DNA of 64,000 nt from an uncultured Alphaproteobacteria bacterium. Lineage in GTDB: Bacteria; Pseudomonadota; Alphaproteobacteria; Rhizobiales; Beijerinckiaceae. The DNA lies in NCBI GenBank assembly GCA_937988775.1, contig CALKHP010000039.1, positions 1 through 64,000 on the forward strand. Reading direction: 5' to 3'. The translations under genes and the position numbers were made by a program. Every line of letters starts with the position of its first letter. Position 1 is the stretch's first letter. This document shows, in pieces, positions 1 through 8,883 of this stretch. The notes below the pieces were generated by a model. The model saw only the letters and a program-made list of their open reading frames with translations, had not been told where the DNA came from and ran no database searches.

Positions 1-502
1 AGGCCGAGAACAGGTTGGTGATGACGGTGGCGCCCCAGAAGCTCATCTGGCCCCATGGCAGCACGTAGCCCATGAAGGCGGTCGCCATCATCAGCACGAA
101 GATCACCACGCCGAGGATCCACAGCACCTCGCGCGGCGCCTTGTACGAGCCGTAATAGATGCCGCGGAAGATGTGGATATACACGGCGATGAAGAACATC
201 GAGGCGCCGTTGGCGTGCAGGTAACGCAGCAGCCAGCCGTAATTCACGTCGCGCATGATGTCTTCGACGGACTGGAAGGCGAGCGTCACATGCGGCGTGT
301 AATGCATCGCCAGCACGACGCCGGTGAGGATTTGCGCCACCAGCATGAAGGTCAGGATGCCGCCGAACGTCCAGAAATAGTTCAGGTTGCGCGGGACGGG
401 GTAGGAAACCGCCGTGTCATGCGTCAGACGAATGATCGGCAGGCGAGCATCGAGCCATTTCGTGAAGCCAGTGCTCGGGGCGTAGGAGGAATGTCCGGAC
501 AT
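1..502 (-). CDS. petB: Cytochrome b of the bc1 complex, N-terminal part (gene runs off the window)
   Basis: Membrane subunit of ubiquinol-cytochrome c reductase that carries both b hemes and the quinone sites. The visible 167 residues match the N-terminal cytochrome b domain: an amphipathic start, hydrophobic segments from about residues 47-68, 100-120 and 128-145, heme-ligand candidates His96 (in RYLHANGAS) and His110, and the LPWGQMSFWGA signature at 148-158. The ATG at 502 lies 23 bases after the Rieske gene stop, so the two form an operon. The C-terminus is cut by the window edge, so I cannot tell whether cytochrome b is fused to cytochrome c1, as it is in Bradyrhizobium. Confidence 0.95.
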   Translation of the reverse strand, partial: MSGHSSYAPSTGFTKWLDARLPIIRLTHDTAVSYPVPRNLNYFWTFGGILTFMLVAQILTGVVLAMHYTPHVTLAFQSVEDIMRDVNYGWLLRYLHANGASMFFIAVYIHIFRGIYYGSYKAPREVLWILGVVIFVLMMATAFMGYVLPWGQMSFWGATVITNLFSA

Positions 503-525
503 AGATTACCTCGGGATGCCGTCGG

Positions 526-1068
526 TCAGCCGATACGGATTTTGGTCGGGGACAGGAAGGTTGCCGGCGCCAGCGCGAGATTGAGCGGCGCGGGGCCTTT
601 CCGGATGCGGCCGGCGGTATCGTAGACCGAGCCGTGGCACGGGCAGAACCAGCCGCCATACTCACCGGCATAACCCGTCGGAATGCAGCCAAGATGCGTG
701 CAGATGCCGATCACCACCAGCCAGGGCTCGTCCGGCTTGCCGTCGAGCTTGGGCACGCGGTCGGCGTCGGCGACCGGATCGGGCAACGTCTTGAGGTCGA
801 CATCCTGCGCCGCCTTGATCTCGGCCGGCGTGCGGTGGCGGACGAAGATCGGCTTGCCGCGCCACTTCACGGTGATCGCCTGGCCCTCGGGAATCGCCGC
901 CAGATCGACCTCGATCGGCGCGCCGGCCGCGATGGTCGAGCTGTCCGGCATCATCTGGCTGATGAAGGGCCAGACGGCGCCTGCCGCGCCCACCGCGGCA
1001 ACGGCCCCGGTGGCGATCAGCAGGAAATCGCGCCTGGTCGGTTCATCGGCTTTCGTCGTCGTGGCCAT
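526..1068 (-). CDS. petA: Ubiquinol-cytochrome c reductase iron-sulfur (Rieske) subunit
   Basis: This 180-residue protein is the periplasmic [2Fe-2S] subunit of the bc1 complex, passing electrons from quinol to cytochrome c1. A twin-arginine-like TRRDFLL stretch (11-17) precedes a hydrophobic anchor at about 16-38, as expected for a folded, Tat-exported Rieske protein. The cluster ligands are visible: CTHLGC gives Cys123 and His125, CPCHG gives Cys142 and His145, and Cys128/Cys144 form the conserved disulfide. Length is normal for the family. It is the first gene of the petA-petB operon. Its promoter must lie in the 193 bases shared divergently with trmL. Confidence 0.97.
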   Translation of the reverse strand: MATTTKADEPTRRDFLLIATGAVAAVGAAGAVWPFISQMMPDSSTIAAGAPIEVDLAAIPEGQAITVKWRGKPIFVRHRTPAEIKAAQDVDLKTLPDPVADADRVPKLDGKPDEPWLVVIGICTHLGCIPTGYAGEYGGWFCPCHGSVYDTAGRIRKGPAPLNLALAPATFLSPTKIRIG

Positions 1069-1261
1069 TCAGGATCCCCAAAACATTCCGCACCCGGCGC
1101 ATCGCATCGCCCGGGATTGAATTCTCTCAAAACCCGACAGGGCCGTGCAGCACAATGCGACCCATCGTCACGAATGTGCCGCTTTTGGCACTGTGCCGCC
1201 GCCTTGTCCATACCGTGCAATGGTTCTAAGCGAGTCAGCCCGCACCAAAAAAGGCTACCCC

Positions 1262-1744
1262 ATGCCCGCACGCCCGCATCTGGCGTTGTATCAGCCTGAT
1301 ATTCCGCAGAATACCGGCACGCTGTTGCGTTTGTGCGCCTGTCTCGGCGTTCCGGCCTCGATCATCGAGCCGGCGGGATTTCCGGTGAGCGACCGGCATT
1401 TTCGCCGCTCCGGCATGGATTATCTCGATCAGGTCGCGCTCGAGCGCCACATTTCCTTCACAGCTTTCGAATCCTGGCGCGCCGAACGCGGCGCGCGGCT
1501 GGTGCTGCTGACCACGCGTGCGCAACTTTCCTATACCGCTTTCGCCTTTAGGCCCGGCGATATCCTGCTGCTCGGGCGCGAGTCGGCCGGCGTGCCGGAT
1601 GCGGTGCATAACCTCGCGGATGCGACAATTCGCGTGCCGATGCGGCCCTCCTTGCGCTCGCTCAATGTCGCGGTCGCGGGAGCCATGGTACTAGGCGAGG
1701 CGCTCCGGCAGATGGGCGCGTTCGAGGATGAGGACCTGACATGA
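1262..1744 (+). CDS. trmL: tRNA (cytidine/uridine-34-2'-O)-methyltransferase
   Basis: A 160-residue SPOUT-fold methyltransferase that 2'-O-methylates the wobble base of certain tRNA-Leu species using SAM. Family motifs are present in order: NTGTLLRLC (about 17-25), LLGRESAGVPD (about 102-112), and a C-terminal RSLNVAVAGAM knot segment that forms the SAM pocket. I chose the ATG at 1262 because the protein then begins just before the conserved HLALYQPDIPQNTG strand; the reading frame stays open further upstream but without family similarity. Its stop overlaps the hemF start (ATGA), so the two are translationally coupled. Confidence 0.93.
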   Translation: MPARPHLALYQPDIPQNTGTLLRLCACLGVPASIIEPAGFPVSDRHFRRSGMDYLDQVALERHISFTAFESWRAERGARLVLLTTRAQLSYTAFAFRPGDILLLGRESAGVPDAVHNLADATIRVPMRPSLRSLNVAVAGAMVLGEALRQMGAFEDEDLT

Positions 1745-2634
1745 GCGAGAGTGACGAGATGGCCCGTCGCAAGGCATCGGCCGCCACCTGGTTCGCGGCG
1801 CTGCGCGACGACATCTGCCGCGCTTTCGAGGCCCTGGAGCAGGAGGCGTCCGGACCGTTCTTTCCCGAGGCGCGCGAACCCGGCCGTTTCCGCCGCCAGC
1901 CCTGGCAGCGCACCAATCATGACGGCGCGCCCGGCGGCGGCGGCACGATGAGCCTGATGGCCGGGCGCGTGTTCGAGAAGGTCGGCGTGCATGTCTCGAC
2001 GGTGCATGGCAGTTTCGCGCCGGAATTCGCCGCCCAGATTCCGGGCGCCGCCGACGATGCGCGCTTCTGGGCTTCCGGCATCTCGCTGATCGCCCATCCG
2101 TGGAACCCGAACGTGCCGACCGTGCACATGAACACCCGTTTCGTGGTCACGACCAAGGCGTGGTTCGGCGGCGGCGCCGACCTGACGCCGATGCTGGCAA
2201 GCCGCCGCCGGCAGGACGACGCAGATACGCGCGCCTTCCATGGCGCGATGGCGCGCGCCTGCGCCGGCCACGCCGTCGCCGATTATGAGCGCTACAAGGC
2301 GTGGTGCGACGAGTATTTCCTGCTCAAGCACCGCAACGAACCGCGCGGCACCGGCGGCATTTTCTACGATTACCTCGCCAGCGGCGACTGGGAGGCGGAT
2401 TTCGCCTTCACGCGCGCTGTCGGCGAGACGTTTCGCGAGACCTATCCGGCCATCGTCAGGGCCAATCTCGGCACGCCCTGGACGGAGGCCGAGCGCTACG
2501 AGCAGCAGGTGCAGCGCGGGCGCTATGTCGAGTTCAACCTGCTTTACGATCGCGGCACGCTGTTCGGGCTGAAGACCGGCGGCAATGTCGATGCCATCCT
2601 GTCCTCGATGCCGCCGAGCGTGCGCTGGCCCTAG
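1741..2634 (+). CDS. hemF: Oxygen-dependent coproporphyrinogen III oxidase
   Basis: The 297-residue protein catalyses oxidative decarboxylation of coproporphyrinogen III to protoporphyrinogen IX, the aerobic branch of heme synthesis. The size equals the E. coli enzyme (about 299), and the typical blocks are visible: GGGGTMSLM near residue 61, the segment TVHMNTRF followed by WFGGGADLTP, and RGRYVEFNLLYDRGT near the C-terminus. Translation is coupled to trmL by a 4-base ATGA overlap. Its position beside the bc1 operon, a heme consumer, is functionally sensible. Confidence 0.96.
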   Translation: MSESDEMARRKASAATWFAALRDDICRAFEALEQEASGPFFPEAREPGRFRRQPWQRTNHDGAPGGGGTMSLMAGRVFEKVGVHVSTVHGSFAPEFAAQIPGAADDARFWASGISLIAHPWNPNVPTVHMNTRFVVTTKAWFGGGADLTPMLASRRRQDDADTRAFHGAMARACAGHAVADYERYKAWCDEYFLLKHRNEPRGTGGIFYDYLASGDWEADFAFTRAVGETFRETYPAIVRANLGTPWTEAERYEQQVQRGRYVEFNLLYDRGTLFGLKTGGNVDAILSSMPPSVRWP

Positions 2635-2729
2635 GGTCGCCGGCCGCCAGCGCGGGACAAGCGCTATTTGGCACCACGGCCGGCCTCGGTTGCTGCTAGC
2701 CATGCGAGGGAGAACGAGGAGGATCGCGC

Positions 2730-3674
2730 ATGGGCTATCTCGATCACGGCGAGTGGCGCGAGGGCGCCATGCCGCTGGAAGGCGGCGCTTTCAAGCGGCA
2801 GGCGAGCCTGTTCCGCGACGCGGTGTCGAACGAGCCCGGCGCACGCTTTCCGGCCGAGCCGAAGCGCTACCACCTGTTCGTCTCGCTCGCCTGCCCGTGG
2901 GCCTCGCGCACGCTGATGGTGCGCAAGCTGAAGAAGCTCGACCATGTCATCGGCGTCAGCGTGGTCAGCCCCGACATGCTGGAGAGGGGCTGGACCTTCG
3001 GCGGCGCCACCGAGGTGCTGACCGGCGCGCATTATCTCTATGAAATCTACCAGCAGGCGGTGCCCGACTATTCGGGGCGCGTCACGGTGCCGGTGCTGTG
3101 GGATATCGAGGCGCGCACCATCGTCAACAACGAATCGGCCGAAATCATCCGCATGCTGAACCATGCTTTCGACGACTGGGGCGAGGACGGCGTCGATCTC
3201 TATCCGGCCGAGCACGCCGCCGAAATCGACGACCTCAACGCCTGGATCTACGAGAGCTTGAACAACGGCGTCTATCGCGCCGGTTTCGCGCGCAGCCAGC
3301 AGGCCTACGAAGAAGCGGCACGCGGCGTGTTCGAGACGCTCGACGCGCTTGAAAAGCGCCTGTCGGCCCAGCGCTATCTCGTCGGTGCGCGCTTCACGGA
3401 AGCCGATATCCGGCTATTCACCACGCTGGTGCGCTTCGATCTGGTCTATTACGCGCATTTCAAGTGCAACCTGCGCCAGTTGCGCGACTATCCCAACCTG
3501 TCGGGCTGGCTGCGCGACGTCTACCAGATGGACGGCATCGCCGAGACGGTCGATCTCGGCCAGATCAAGCGGCACTACTACGTCAGCCAGCGCTGGGTGA
3601 ACCCGTCCGGCATCGTGCCGATCGGCCCGGCAACCATCGATCTCGCCAGCCCGCATGGCCGCGAACGGCTGTGA
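2730..3674 (+). CDS. Glutathionyl-hydroquinone reductase (GST superfamily)
   Basis: This 314-residue cytosolic protein belongs to the Xi-class GST/YqjG/PcpF group, which reduces glutathionyl-hydroquinones back to hydroquinones with glutathione. The thioredoxin-like N-domain has the ACPWA signature with catalytic Cys55, followed by the all-alpha GST C-domain containing VGARFTEADIRLF (about 214-226). The length matches the family (about 320) rather than classical GSTs (about 210). It starts 95 bases after hemF with a GGAGGAT-type ribosome site, so it may be read from the same transcript or from its own promoter. Confidence 0.88.
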   Translation: MGYLDHGEWREGAMPLEGGAFKRQASLFRDAVSNEPGARFPAEPKRYHLFVSLACPWASRTLMVRKLKKLDHVIGVSVVSPDMLERGWTFGGATEVLTGAHYLYEIYQQAVPDYSGRVTVPVLWDIEARTIVNNESAEIIRMLNHAFDDWGEDGVDLYPAEHAAEIDDLNAWIYESLNNGVYRAGFARSQQAYEEAARGVFETLDALEKRLSAQRYLVGARFTEADIRLFTTLVRFDLVYYAHFKCNLRQLRDYPNLSGWLRDVYQMDGIAETVDLGQIKRHYYVSQRWVNPSGIVPIGPATIDLASPHGRERL

Positions 3675-3680
3675 GCCCGC

Positions 3681-3977
3681 TCAATCCGCCGTCGGCAGGC
3701 GGCGCATGGTGAATTCGATGCGCCCGTCCGACAGTTCGCGCCAGAACTCGACCTCGGTCATATAGGCGGCCCTCGGCCAGTCGCTGAACCACTCGGTCGC
3801 CTTGGCGCGCGCCTCGTCGCGCGGCAGCACGAAGGTCTCGCGGCGGAACCCGTCCTTTTCGGCCGGCTGGCTGATGCGGGCGTGCGCACGCGCATCGCGC
3901 CGGGCGCCAAGCCGCCGCGCGAGGTCCAGCGGAGTTTGCGGCATGTCATCGCGCATGAAAGGCAACTCCAAACTCAA
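3681..3977 (-). CDS. Small conserved hypothetical protein with ETC-complex-I-subunit-like composition
   Basis: A 98-residue soluble protein of unknown function, convergent with the reductase gene and ending 6 bases after it. It is rich in Arg, Glu and aromatic residues, with a WFSDWPRAAYMTEVEFWREL stretch at about 64-83 and no signal peptide or membrane segment. A second Met at residue 8 is an equally plausible start. I do not recognise the family. It is kept because it fills the gap in a coding-like way, and no better frame covers this stretch. Confidence 0.6.
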   Translation of the reverse strand: MSLELPFMRDDMPQTPLDLARRLGARRDARAHARISQPAEKDGFRRETFVLPRDEARAKATEWFSDWPRAAYMTEVEFWRELSDGRIEFTMRRLPTAD

Positions 3978-4015
3978 CTGGCCGGAGCCTAGCCGGTTTC
4001 AACGGAAAACGGGAG

Positions 4016-5242
4016 TCATTCCGCCCGGCCATGCGCGGCAGCCGCCGCCTCGCGCAAGATTGCCATGCGCCGCTCGCCATCCTCCGGCAGGCCGGCGGCG
4101 AGCCAGCGCTCCTCGGCGCTTTTCAGGATCAGCCCCATCCGCGGCCCCGTGCCGATGCCAAGCGCGGCAAGATCACGGCCGGCGAAGGGTGGCGGCGGCG
4201 GACTCCAGCGCTGCGACAGCGCCGCCGCCTGCTCGAGCGTGGCGCGCCCTTGCGCTGCGAGCAGCAGCGCCGCATCGCGCACCGCCTGCGCGCCGGCGCG
4301 GTAGATCAGCGCCTTGGCCTCGTCCTCGCCCGGCACGGCACGATCGTGAAAACGTTCCGCCAGTTCCGCCAGCCGGGTGAGCCGCCCCTGTTCGGCACGC
4401 GTCAGCCGCAGCCTGTCGGTCAGCCGGGCGACATCCTCGCGGATCGCCAGCGCCAGCGTCGCAAGGCGCAGCATCGCATCGGCCTCGGGCGCCAGCGCCA
4501 CCAGTTGGGCGAAGCGGCCGCGCCAATCGACGCCACCGATCACCGCATCGGCCAGCCCGGCCTCGGTCAATGCAGTAACCGTCGCGACCGCGCCCGGCGC
4601 GACGAGCAGTTTCAGCATTTCCTGCCGGATGCGCTCGCGCGACAGGCGGCGCAGGCCGTCGCGCTCGGCAATTGCCGCCGCATAGCCCTCCGGATCGAGC
4701 CGGCCGGCGCCGTATTGCGCATGGAAGCGGAACAGCCGCAGGATGCGCAGGTAATCCTCGCGGATGCGTTGGCGCGCATCGCCGATGAAGCGGATGCGGC
4801 GCGCCGCGAGATCGGCCAGCCCGCCACAGTAGTCGTGCAGATGCCCGTCCAGCGTCAGCGACATCGCGTTGACGGTAAAATCGCGCCGGCGGGCATCGCC
4901 CGCGAAATCCCGCCCGAAGCGCACCGTCGCATGGCGTCCGTCGGTCTCGACATCCTCGCGCAACGTCGTGACCTCGAAGCTGCGCCCATCGAGCACCACC
5001 GTGATGGTGCCATGCGCGATGCCGGTCGGGATCACCTTGTAGCCGGCCGCCCGCAGGCGCGCTGCCGCGTCCGTCGGCGGCAAGGCGGTCGCCAAGTCGA
5101 TATCGGCCACCGGCGCGCCGAGCAGCGTGTTGCGCACCGCCCCGCCGACGATCCGGGTTTCGGCACCGTCTTCGTTCAGCAGCCCGAGCAGCGCCCGCAC
5201 CGGCTTGTCGGCCAGCAGCGCTTCAAGCCGCTTTTTGTTCAT
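4016..5242 (-). CDS. cca: CCA tRNA nucleotidyltransferase
   Basis: A 408-residue class II nucleotidyltransferase that adds or repairs the 3' CCA of tRNAs. Nucleotidyltransferase motif GGAVRN is at 33-38, with the metal-binding pair Asp47 and Asp49 in ADIDLAT. RRRDFTVNAMS and the REDYLRILRLFRFHAQYG brace follow, with a helical tRNA-binding tail. The start at 5242 was chosen because it overlaps the DUF6111 stop by four bases (ATGA) and lies just before the conserved domain; the longer upstream frame is a shadow of DUF6111. It is the last gene of a four-gene minus-strand operon. Confidence 0.95.
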   Translation of the reverse strand: MNKKRLEALLADKPVRALLGLLNEDGAETRIVGGAVRNTLLGAPVADIDLATALPPTDAAARLRAAGYKVIPTGIAHGTITVVLDGRSFEVTTLREDVETDGRHATVRFGRDFAGDARRRDFTVNAMSLTLDGHLHDYCGGLADLAARRIRFIGDARQRIREDYLRILRLFRFHAQYGAGRLDPEGYAAAIAERDGLRRLSRERIRQEMLKLLVAPGAVATVTALTEAGLADAVIGGVDWRGRFAQLVALAPEADAMLRLATLALAIREDVARLTDRLRLTRAEQGRLTRLAELAERFHDRAVPGEDEAKALIYRAGAQAVRDAALLLAAQGRATLEQAAALSQRWSPPPPPFAGRDLAALGIGTGPRMGLILKSAEERWLAAGLPEDGERRMAILREAAAAAHGRAE

Positions 5243-5499
5243 TCGAAATGCCCCGGCACCAGTTGGCCATCCTTCATCACCGCCGGCTGATAGCCGCCGC
5301 GCCCGCGCTCCTGCATCGTGCCCAGCGTCAGCACCCCGACCACGGCGCAGGCAAGCCCGGCGAGCGCGAGCCAGTACAGCACGCCGCGCGACCAGTGCTC
5401 GGCCACCAGCGGATAGCGCTGTTGCAGCACCAGCCAGCCGGCGTAGAGCGCGAACGGCACCACAAAGAACAGCAGGATTTCCAACACCACGCGCAACAT
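5239..5499 (-). CDS. DUF6111 family small membrane protein
   Basis: An 86-residue protein with two predicted membrane helices (about 3-25 and 41-60), separated by a short basic loop and ending in a hydrophilic tail rich in Gly and Pro. This matches the DUF6111 group found between Nudix and CCA-adding enzyme genes in Hyphomicrobiales. It is coupled on both sides: TGATG with the upstream CoA pyrophosphatase and ATGA with cca. The tight coupling implies coordinated expression, but the function is unknown. Confidence 0.85.
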   Translation of the reverse strand: MLRVVLEILLFFVVPFALYAGWLVLQQRYPLVAEHWSRGVLYWLALAGLACAVVGVLTLGTMQERGRGGYQPAVMKDGQLVPGHFE

Positions 5500-6125
5500 C
5501 AGCGCAACCTCTCATACAAACGCCGGATGATCGCAGCCGTAGCACCCCAGATGTAGTGCTCGCCATAGGGCATGGCGTAGAAGCTGCGCTGCGCGCCCCG
5601 CCATTCGCGGCTGTGCACCTGATGGTTGCGCTGGTCGAGCAGGAACGACAGCGGCACCTCGAACGCCTCCGCCACCTCGCTCGCGTTGATGGTCAGATGC
5701 GCGCCCGGCGCCACGATGGCGACGACTGGCACGATCTGGAAGCCGGTGCCGGTAAAATAGGATTCCAGTTCCCCGATCGGCGCAACCTCGCCCGGATTGA
5801 GCCCGACCTCCTCATGCGCCTCGCGCAGGGCCGCCTGCAAGGCGGTCTCACCGGCATCGAGCTTGCCGCCCGGAAAGGCGATCTGGCCCGAATGCTGGCG
5901 GAGATTGGCAGCGCGCTCGGTCAGGAGCACCGTCACCTCCGGCGCACGGGCAAGGATCGGCACCAGCACGGCTGCCGGGCGCGGATTGGCGGCGGCGCGC
6001 TCGAACGTGCGCGGGTCGGGCGGGTCGCCGACATCGCCGGCCGGGCGCCGCCAGGCCGGATCGAGGCGCTGGCGCAGGCGCGCGGCAATGGCATCGGGCG
6101 AAAAATCGATGTCGTCTCTCACCAT
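5499..6125 (-). CDS. CoA pyrophosphatase (Nudix hydrolase, NudL type)
   Basis: A 208-residue Nudix enzyme expected to cleave coenzyme A into phosphopantetheine and 3',5'-ADP. The CoA-specific NuCoA signature LLTERAANLRQHSGQ (67-81) runs straight into FPGGK. The Nudix box follows, G-x5-E-x7-REAHEEVGL (about 87-109), with all metal-binding glutamates intact. Its start overlaps the DUF1285 stop by 7 bases. It shares an operon with DUF1285, DUF6111 and cca, an arrangement I associate with Hyphomicrobiales. Confidence 0.92.
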   Translation of the reverse strand: MVRDDIDFSPDAIAARLRQRLDPAWRRPAGDVGDPPDPRTFERAAANPRPAAVLVPILARAPEVTVLLTERAANLRQHSGQIAFPGGKLDAGETALQAALREAHEEVGLNPGEVAPIGELESYFTGTGFQIVPVVAIVAPGAHLTINASEVAEAFEVPLSFLLDQRNHQVHSREWRGAQRSFYAMPYGEHYIWGATAAIIRRLYERLR

Positions 6126-6736
6126 GCCTCGCCCAGTTCGGCGGCTGGCGCGATGACGAATACCGCCCCGCCCGAGCGCAGCGCCAGCATCGCCTCGCCC
6201 GCGATGTCCTCGACCTCGGCCAGCGCCACGATCTCGAGATAGAGCGCCCGCGTCAGCCGCGCCTCGAGCCCGCCGCGCACATGCACATAGGGCCGGTAGC
6301 CGCCCTGCGCCTCGCGCACGAAGCGCATCGGATGCTCGGGCCCAGCCGTGGTCTCGTCGCCGAGATTGGTGGTGAAATGCAGCACCTGTCCGGCCCCCTC
6401 GCCGTCACGGCGCATCTCGACCGCCAGGAACGGCACATCCTCGACCGCGATGCCGACGCGCTCGACCGGCGTCACCAGCACATAGCGCTCGGGGTCCTTG
6501 CGCAGCACGGTGGAGAACAGCCTGACCAGCGCCGGCCGGCCGATCGGCGTGCCCTGGTAGTGCCACGAGCCATCCCATGCGATGCGCATGTCGATTTCGC
6601 CGCAATAAGGCGGGTTCCAGCGCTCGACCGGCGGCAGGCCGCGCTTACCGCCGGCGCGTGCCGCATCGGCGATCGCCGCCGCCTTGCCGGCCGCGTCACG
6701 CCCGTGCGCAGCCGATCCCGTACGCTCCCCGCTCAT
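6119..6736 (-). CDS. DUF1285 domain protein
   Basis: A 205-residue soluble protein whose body matches DUF1285: PPVERWNPPYCGEIDMRI near residue 37-54, then WHYQGTPIGRPALVRLFSTVL and a beta-rich C-terminal half. The start at 6736 was chosen for its GGGGGAGC ribosome site; the open frame extends 30 codons upstream without family similarity. It is the first gene of the DUF1285-nudL-DUF6111-cca operon and is divergent from moxR across a 201-base control region. The biochemical function is not known. Confidence 0.85.
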   Translation of the reverse strand: MSGERTGSAAHGRDAAGKAAAIADAARAGGKRGLPPVERWNPPYCGEIDMRIAWDGSWHYQGTPIGRPALVRLFSTVLRKDPERYVLVTPVERVGIAVEDVPFLAVEMRRDGEGAGQVLHFTTNLGDETTAGPEHPMRFVREAQGGYRPYVHVRGGLEARLTRALYLEIVALAEVEDIAGEAMLALRSGGAVFVIAPAAELGEAW

Positions 6737-6937
6737 GCTCCCCCTCGGCCCATCATGCTCACAATCTGTTGTGCATTGTCGCAGATGCGACGTTTTTGAT
6801 TTGGCGTCCTTATATTCGCCACGCAAGATAGGCGCTAATCACCGGATGCGTCGATTGCTTCATCACCGCATCGGCGCCCGTCCGCCGTTATGCCGCAGAT
6901 AGATCGTCGACCAAGAGAAATCCGCAAGGAAGATCAG

Positions 6938-7945
<1,008 letters not shown>

Positions 7946-7952
7946 GGCTGAC

Positions 7953-8879
7953 TTGACCGAAACCCGCATCCTTAGCTCCCGCGAGCGCAGCCTGACGCAG
8001 GGCGAGCGCGCCGCGGCGTTCTCGCTGTCGCGCGCCCTGCCCCGGCTCGTCACCGAGGCGCGCCGGCTCTCGGCCAATGTCGTCGCCGGCATTCACGGCC
8101 GACGCCGCGCCGGCACCGGCGAGACCTTCTGGCAGTTCCGCAATTTCGTGCCGGGCGAGCCGGTGGCGCGCATCGACTGGCGCCGCTCGGCGCGCGATGA
8201 CCGCATCACCATCCGCGACCGCGAATGGGAGGCGGCGCAGACGATCTGGCTGTGGATCGACCGCTCGCCCTCGATGGCCTTCGCCTCCAGCCTCGCCAAG
8301 GCCTCGAAGCTCGAGCGCGCGCTGGTGATTGGCCTCGCCGCCGCCGACATGCTGGTGCGCGGCGGCGAGCGCGCCGGGCTGATCGGCCTGACGCCGCCGA
8401 TCGCCTCGCGCGCCGTCATCGACCGGCTCGCCGAAGTGCTGCTGCTCGACCGCGGACCAGAAGCGGAACTGCCGCCGGCGGTGGCCCTGCCGGCGAGCAG
8501 CGAAGCCATCCTGATCGGCGACTTTCTCCAGCCGCTCGATGATGTCCGCCAGCGCTGCCGGCAACTGGCCGAGCGCCGCGCCCGCGCGCATCTGATCTGC
8601 GTGGCCGACCCGGCCGAGGAACTGTTCCCCTTCGACGGCCATAACGAATTCTTCAGCACCGAGCCCGGCCCGGCGCTGCGCGTCGGCGATTCGAGCGCCT
8701 TCGCCGCCGCCTATCGCCGGCGCATCGCCGCCCATCGCGACGGCTTGCGCGCCATCGCGCACGAGCTCGGCTGGAGTTTCGCCCTGCACCGCACCGACCG
8801 GCCGGCGGCCGAATTGCTGCTGTCGCTGCGCCTGTTGCTCGAGGCCGGCCAGATGCCGGCGCGCAGCGCGGGAGGCTGA
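7953..8879 (+). CDS. DUF58 domain protein (MoxR partner)
   Basis: A 308-residue protein that starts with TTG after a GAGG site, 7 bases beyond moxR. The DUF58 core is recognisable: a GRRRAGTGETFWQFRNF stretch (about 50-66), then GEPVARIDWRRSARDDR and WIDRSPSMAF, the modified metal-ion-dependent adhesion (MIDAS-like) start of a vWA fold. No membrane segment is visible. DUF58 proteins nearly always sit beside MoxR and are thought to be their interaction partners. Confidence 0.92.
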   Translation: MTETRILSSRERSLTQGERAAAFSLSRALPRLVTEARRLSANVVAGIHGRRRAGTGETFWQFRNFVPGEPVARIDWRRSARDDRITIRDREWEAAQTIWLWIDRSPSMAFASSLAKASKLERALVIGLAAADMLVRGGERAGLIGLTPPIASRAVIDRLAEVLLLDRGPEAELPPAVALPASSEAILIGDFLQPLDDVRQRCRQLAERRARAHLICVADPAEELFPFDGHNEFFSTEPGPALRVGDSSAFAAAYRRRIAAHRDGLRAIAHELGWSFALHRTDRPAAELLLSLRLLLEAGQMPARSAGG

Positions 8880-8883
8880 GGCG

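Noticed and set aside
1531..2703. 390-codon minus-strand frame opposite trmL and hemF
   Set aside because: Arg/Ala-rich shadow crossing two certain genes. No motif or start site supports it.
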